A stretch of 17,735 nucleotides of DNA from positions 1 through 17,735 of the forward strand of contig CAJXJV010000005.1 in NCBI GenBank assembly GCA_913055135.1, written 5' to 3'. Position numbers and translations under genes: made by a program. The notes beneath the pieces were generated by a model, which did no database searches, was not told where the DNA came from, and was given only the letters and a program-made list of their open reading frames with translations. The stretch comes from an uncultured Desulfurobacterium sp. GTDB lineage: Bacteria > Aquificota > Aquificia > Desulfurobacteriales > Desulfurobacteriaceae. Below, one piece after another: positions 14,240 to 17,735 of the stretch; positions within the stretch are counted from its first letter, which is position 1, and each line of letters opens with the position of its first letter.

Positions 14240-14610
14240 AAACAACAGAACTATTAAGAATAGCAAAAGAAGCAATAAATAAATCCTACTGTCCCTATTC
14301 AAATTTTCATGTTTCAGCCGTTTTGATTGGTGAAAATGGAATCTATACAGGAGTAAACGTTGAAAACGCTTCTTATGGATTGACAATTTGTGCTGAAAGA
14401 GTTGCTATATTCAAGGCTGTTTCCGAAGGGGAAAGGAATTTTTCAAAGATGCTGGTTTATTCTCCAGATGGAATGCCCTACCCCTGTGGTGCCTGCAGAC
14501 AGGTTATGGCTGAGTTCTGCTCGGAAGATTTTGAGGTTATAGTAACTAATGACCAGGAATTTGAACAGTTTACTCTTGGCGAGCTCATGCCTTTTAACTT
14601 TAAGTTATAA
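14236..14610 (+). CDS. cdd: Cytidine deaminase
   Basis: A 124-residue, homotetramer-type cytidine deaminase converting cytidine and deoxycytidine to uridines in pyrimidine salvage. The zinc site is complete: TICAERVA gives Cys52 and the proton-shuttling Glu54, and PCGACRQV gives Cys84 and Cys87. YCPYSNFHVSAVL (18-30) and the substrate-contacting GVNVENASYG (39-48) are also as expected. ATG start overlapping the upstream stop (ATGA), with GGAGGAGG ahead of it. The gene is otherwise ordinary. Confidence 0.96.
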   Translation: MKTTELLRIAKEAINKSYCPYSNFHVSAVLIGENGIYTGVNVENASYGLTICAERVAIFKAVSEGERNFSKMLVYSPDGMPYPCGACRQVMAEFCSEDFEVIVTNDQEFEQFTLGELMPFNFKL

Positions 14611-14615
14611 TAACT
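14603..14615 (+). promoter_or_regulatory. 13-bp palindrome over a TATAAT, possible phoB promoter/operator
   Basis: AGTTATAATAACT is a perfect inverted repeat (6 + 1 + 6) enclosing TATAAT (14606-14611) and the cdd stop codon. A transcript from this -10 would begin about 30 nt before the phoB ATG. No convincing -35 is found 16-18 nt upstream, so a promoter here would need an activator, or phoB is simply co-transcribed with cdd. Confidence 0.3.
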
Positions 14616-14647
14616 CACCCATATAAATAAAGAGTCAGGAGAGATAA

Positions 14648-15319
14648 ATGGTAGTTTTACTCGTTGAGGATGATGAGGATCTTGGAGAACTTGTAAAGTA
14701 TAATCTTGAAAAGAACCAGTTTAAGGTTGACTGGGTTCTTGATGGAAGAGAAGCGCTGGAAAGGATAAAGACCAACAGATACAATCTCATTATCCTTGAC
14801 CTTATGCTTCCCGGAATTAGTGGACTTGATATCTGCAGGGAGATAAGAGAAAACCCCACCAATAAAGATGTTCCTGTAATTGTTTTAACAGCACTCTCAG
14901 ATGAGGATACAAAAGTAAAAGGTTTTTCAGTAGGAGCAGATGATTATGTAACAAAACCTTTTAGCATGAAGGAGCTTCTTGCCAGGATAGAGGCAGTTTT
15001 GAGAAGGGCAGGTTATGTTCGCAGGGATATTGTGGAATTTGAAGGGATAGTGTATGACAAAAAATCAAAGAGTGTTACTGTTGATGGCAACCCAATCTAT
15101 TTGACAAAAACGGAGCTCCAGCTCCTTGAATTTTTTCTTGAGCATCCGGAGCAGCTCTTTTCCAGGGAAGAGCTCCTTGAGAAAATCTGGGGACACGACC
15201 ACAACGAAACAACGAGGACAGTTGATGTCTATATAAGCAGATTGAGGAAGAAACTGGGAGATAAAGGAAAGTATTTGAAAACTTTACCAAGATTGGGGTA
15301 TAAGCTGACGAGGGAGTGA
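14648..15319 (+). CDS. phoB: PhoB-like response regulator (OmpR family)
   Basis: A 223-residue OmpR/PhoB-family regulator. Receiver domain 1-120: acidic pocket Glu7-Asp8-Asp9, phosphoacceptor Asp51 in LIILDLMLPG, Thr81, and Lys103 in DDYVTKPF. Winged-helix DNA-binding domain about 128-223, with LTKTELQLLEFFLEHPEQLFSREELLEKIWG and the recognition-helix region TRTVDVYISRLRKKLG. Length and sequence are closest in style to PhoB, activator of the phosphate-starvation regulon, and a pstS gene lies nearby. ATG start after AGGAGAG, 37 nt from the cdd stop. No sensor kinase (phoR) follows; purH does. Subfamily assignment within OmpR regulators is less certain than the family. Confidence 0.85.
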   Translation: MVVLLVEDDEDLGELVKYNLEKNQFKVDWVLDGREALERIKTNRYNLIILDLMLPGISGLDICREIRENPTNKDVPVIVLTALSDEDTKVKGFSVGADDYVTKPFSMKELLARIEAVLRRAGYVRRDIVEFEGIVYDKKSKSVTVDGNPIYLTKTELQLLEFFLEHPEQLFSREELLEKIWGHDHNETTRTVDVYISRLRKKLGDKGKYLKTLPRLGYKLTRE

Positions 15320-15358
15320 AATTTATGTCCATAAACGACATTTCTGAGGAGGAGCAGA

Positions 15359-16954
15359 GTGAGACCTGTAAGGGCAATTATTTCTGTTTCCGATAAGACA
15401 GGAGTTGTGAAATTCGCAAAGGAGCTTTCAATTCTTGGTGTTGAGATTATCTCAACCGGTGGAACTGCAAAGCTCTTAAAAGAGGCAGGAGTTCCCGTCA
15501 AAGAGATCTCAGACCTGACAGGATTTCCAGAGATAATGGAAGGAAGGGTCAAGACACTCCATCCAAAGGTTCACGGTGGAATCCTTGCAAAGAGGGACAA
15601 TGAAGAGCATATAAAGGCAATGGAAGAGCTGGGAATTGAGAGAATCGATATGGTGGTTGTAAACTTGTATCCCTTTAAAGAAACAGTCGCAAAAGGTGCA
15701 GGATTAGAGGAAATAATTGAAAACATAGATATTGGCGGTCCAACAATGGTGAGGGCTGCTGCTAAAAACTACAAGTATGTTGCAATTGTTACAGACCCAA
15801 AAGACTATCCCGAGATAATAAAGGAGCTCCAGGAGACTGGAGAGATTTCTCTAAAAACCCGTTTCAACCTTGCAAGGAAGGCTTTTAACCTGACTGCTCA
15901 TTACGATGCACTGATTTCGGACTTCCTCTACTCAATTGATGAAAACGGAAACGAAATCCACTGCAGAGAGCTGAGAAACCCTCTAACAATTACCTTTGAA
16001 AAGGTTCAGGATCTGAGATACGGTGAAAATCCTCACCAGAGAGGAGCTTTTTACAGAGAGGTTTTTGTTAAAGAACCTTGTGTAACAAAGGCTGAGAAGC
16101 TCCATGGAGAGAAGGAACTTTCCTTTAACAACATTTACGACCTTGATGGTGCTTTGAACCTTGTCCTTGAGTTTGATCCCGAGGAGGATGGTATAGCCTG
16201 TGCAATCATCAAACACGCAAACCCGTGCGGAATGGCACTTGGGAAAAGCGTAGAAGAAGCTTACGAAAAAGCTTTAAAAGTTGACCCACTCTCTGCCTTT
16301 GGTGGAATCATAGCTTTCAACACAAAGGTAAGCATAGAAGCTGCAAAGCTTATAACTGAAAGGTTCTATGAGTGCATAATAGCTCCAGACTACGACGAAG
16401 GAGCTCTTGAAATTCTGAAGACAAAGAAAAACTTAAGAGTTCTGACAACAAAAGGACTTGAAGGTCTGGAAAGAAAGGGAATCGACTCTCCGTTTGAGTA
16501 CAGAAGAGTTGTTGGTGGACTCTTAGTTCAAGACAGGGACTTGATAACCGTTGATCCTGAAAAACTGAAAGTTGTCACAGATAGAGAGCCAACAGAGAAA
16601 GAATGGAAAGATCTTCTCTTCGCCTTTAAGGTTGTAAAGTGGGTTAAGTCAAACTCTGTAGTTTATGCGAAAGATGGTGTTGCAGTTGGAATCGGCGTTG
16701 GTCAAACGTCAAGGGTAGATTCTGCCCGCTGTGCGGCAGAGAAGGCAAAACTAATGGGACTTGACATTAGTGGTTCTGTCCTTGCTTCTGAAGCTTTCTT
16801 CCCATTTAGAGACAGCATCGATGAAGCTGCAAAGGCTGGAGTGACTGCAATAATTCAACCTGGTGGTTCAATAAGGGATAACGAGGTAATTGAAGCCGCA
16901 AACGAACACGGAATGGCAATGGTATTTACAGGAATAAGACATTTTAGACACTAA
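15359..16954 (+). CDS. purH: Bifunctional AICAR formyltransferase / IMP cyclohydrolase
   Basis: A 531-residue PurH performing the last two steps of IMP synthesis. The N-terminal IMP cyclohydrolase (MGS-like) domain includes [13 protein letters not shown] (11-23), STGGTAKLL (32-40) and [20 protein letters not shown] (55-74). The formyltransferase part has [13 protein letters not shown] (220-232), [11 protein letters not shown], the catalytic pair Lys285-His286 in [16 protein letters not shown], and the C-terminal [18 protein letters not shown] and QPGGSIRD blocks, ending GIRHFRH as in other PurH proteins. The start is GTG with GAGGAGGAG just upstream, 39 nt after the phoB stop. It is followed by a strong terminator and is the last gene of its unit. 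Confidence 0.98.
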   Translation: MRPVRAIISVSDKTGVVKFAKELSILGVEIISTGGTAKLLKEAGVPVKEISDLTGFPEIMEGRVKTLHPKVHGGILAKRDNEEHIKAMEELGIERIDMVVVNLYPFKETVAKGAGLEEIIENIDIGGPTMVRAAAKNYKYVAIVTDPKDYPEIIKELQETGEISLKTRFNLARKAFNLTAHYDALISDFLYSIDENGNEIHCRELRNPLTITFEKVQDLRYGENPHQRGAFYREVFVKEPCVTKAEKLHGEKELSFNNIYDLDGALNLVLEFDPEEDGIACAIIKHANPCGMALGKSVEEAYEKALKVDPLSAFGGIIAFNTKVSIEAAKLITERFYECIIAPDYDEGALEILKTKKNLRVLTTKGLEGLERKGIDSPFEYRRVVGGLLVQDRDLITVDPEKLKVVTDREPTEKEWKDLLFAFKVVKWVKSNSVVYAKDGVAVGIGVGQTSRVDSARCAAEKAKLMGLDISGSVLASEAFFPFRDSIDEAAKAGVTAIIQPGGSIRDNEVIEAANEHGMAMVFTGIRHFRH

Positions 16955-16958
16955 AATG

Positions 16959-16980
16959 AAGGGGGCTTTTGCCCCCTTTT
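16959..16980. terminator. Rho-independent terminator after purH
   Basis: Stem AAGGGGGC (16959-16966), loop TTTT, GCCCCCTT (16971-16978), with the T run continuing to 16980. Eight base pairs, six of them G-C, 4 nt after the purH stop. The same hairpin also lies downstream of the converging pstS gene, so it can act on both strands. Confidence 0.9.
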
Positions 16981-17009
16981 AACTATTCAACCATTTAACT
17001 ATTTAACTA
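16978..17009. repeat. Four tandem 8-bp repeats, TTYAACYA
   Basis: Consecutive units TTTAACTA (16978-16985), TTCAACCA (16986-16993), TTTAACTA (16994-17001) and TTTAACTA (17002-17009). Three are identical and one differs at two positions. The array starts in the terminator tail and its last unit supplies the pstS stop codon (CTA = TAG on the minus strand). Confidence 0.8.
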
Positions 17010-17735
17010 CTTCAATACAACTTCTTTCCAGTAATTTCTAATTTCTGTTTTCACGTTTTCTGGAAGTGGAACGTATCCAAGCTTAACAGCTGTTTTATCT
17101 CCATTTGTAAATGTCCAATCAAAGAAATCAATTACAAGTTTGTTTTTCTCTTTCTTCTCTTTTGGAAGGAGAATCACACTTGTAGCTGTGAGTGGCCAGC
17201 TCTCTTTTCCGGGTTGAAGCAAGAGGTTACCTTCGAGGTAGAAGTGGCTTTTCATATTCCAGTTAGCATGTGAAGCAGCAGCTTTGAATGCTTCTTCTGT
17301 TGGCTTAACAAAGTTTCCTTCTTTTGTCTGAAGCTGAGCAGCAGATAGTTTGTTTTGAAGCTTGTAGGCATACTCAACATAACCAATAGCACCCGGGGTT
17401 TGTTTAACGTAGTTTGTTACACCAGCATTGCCTTTAGCCCCAATTCCTGTAGGCCAGTTTACCACCTTTCCATACCCAACCTTGTCTTTCCACTCTGGAC
17501 AGATGTTGCTCAGCCAGTAGGAAAAGTTCCAGGTTGTTCCTGAACCTTCAGACCTGTGAACCACAGTAACCCTTTGGTGAGGCAATTTAACGTTCGGGGT
17601 GTCCTTCTTAATCTCTTCATTGTCCCAGTACTTGATTTTACCCATGAAGAGATCGCAAACTGCTCTGTTTGAGAGTTTGAGCTCTGTATCTCCAACACCG
17701 GGCAGGTTGTAAACAACTACGATAGAACCGATAAT
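17007..17735 (-). CDS. pstS: Phosphate ABC transporter substrate-binding protein PstS, 5' end outside window
   Basis: The minus-strand frame is open from the right edge, giving the last 242 residues; the signal peptide and about the first third are missing. VYNLPGVGDTELKLSNRAVCDLFMGKIKYWDNE is the usual middle of PstS (quoted in two pieces: VYNLPGVGDTELK and LFMGKIKYWDNE). HRSEGSGTTWNFSYWL carries the phosphate-binding R-x-x-G-S-G-T loop. TPGAIGYVEYAYKLQNK and the C-terminal FFDWTFTNGDKTAVKLGYVPLP are also family-typical. PstS captures inorganic phosphate in the periplasm for the PstCAB importer. It converges on purH across the terminator. Pho-box control by the PhoB encoded nearby is likely, but its promoter is not visible. 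Confidence 0.95.
   Translation of the reverse strand: MIGSIVVVYNLPGVGDTELKLSNRAVCDLFMGKIKYWDNEEIKKDTPNVKLPHQRVTVVHRSEGSGTTWNFSYWLSNICPEWKDKVGYGKVVNWPTGIGAKGNAGVTNYVKQTPGAIGYVEYAYKLQNKLSAAQLQTKEGNFVKPTEEAFKAAASHANWNMKSHFYLEGNLLLQPGKESWPLTATSVILLPKEKKEKNKLVIDFFDWTFTNGDKTAVKLGYVPLPENVKTEIRNYWKEVVLK

Noticed and set aside
14078..14386. 102-codon minus-strand frame across the phosphoribosyltransferase-cdd junction
   Set aside because: Leu/Phe-rich antisense shadow of two well-supported overlapping genes, with no SD or family match.
15111..15180. Repeated AGCTCC/GAGCTC motifs within phoB
   Set aside because: They encode recurring Glu-Leu and Gln-Leu pairs of the winged-helix domain. Spacing is irregular, so this is codon usage and not a repeat element.

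Overview
The window is dense, single-copy bacterial chromosome with almost no intergenic space. Proteins are rich in Lys, Glu and Ile. Genes overlap by 4 nt again and again, Shine-Dalgarno sites of the GGAGG type are strong, and TTG or GTG starts are frequent. With an archaeal-type AK6 adenylate kinase beside bacterial rsmB, truD, gmhB, spoVG and phoB, this fits a thermophilic Gram-negative bacterium of the Aquificota, most likely the Desulfurobacteriaceae. That placement is an inference from gene content and protein style, not from a marker search.

Layout. (1) 1-626, plus strand: the probable last codons of uvrA, then a ribbon-helix-helix-like protein, closed by a GC hairpin. (2) 627-4411, minus: carB, then a hot-dog acyl-CoA thioesterase. 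(3) 4492-6841, plus: an AK6-type kinase overlapping rsmB, then a small membrane coiled-coil protein. (4) 6845-10475, minus: UvrD/PcrA helicase, gmhB, truD. (5) 10536-12345, plus: a FIST-domain protein broken into two overlapping frames, coupled to a GGDEF diguanylate cyclase with an intact I-site. (6) 12442-13527, minus: a DUF104 domain joined to a degenerate nucleotidyltransferase half, then spoVG, then a glycine-zipper lipoprotein. (7) 13583-16954, plus: a predicted phosphoribosyltransferase, cdd, phoB and purH, ended by a strong terminator. (8) 17007-17735, minus: the 3' part of pstS, whose 5' end lies outside the window.

How the genes relate. Nucleotide metabolism recurs (carB, AK6, phosphoribosyltransferase, cdd, purH), as does rRNA/tRNA modification (rsmB, truD). 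PhoB and PstS are the response regulator and periplasmic binding protein of phosphate uptake; they face each other across purH, and no phoR is visible. The FIST/GGDEF pair looks like a ligand-responsive cyclic-di-GMP input.

The least ordinary parts are the split FIST gene and its GGDEF partner, the DUF104/nucleotidyltransferase-SpoVG-lipoprotein operon, the AK6-rsmB overlap, an apparently C-terminally short TruD, and a multi-unit ribbon-helix-helix-like protein. I saw no CRISPR array, tRNA, rRNA, insertion sequence or prophage gene.
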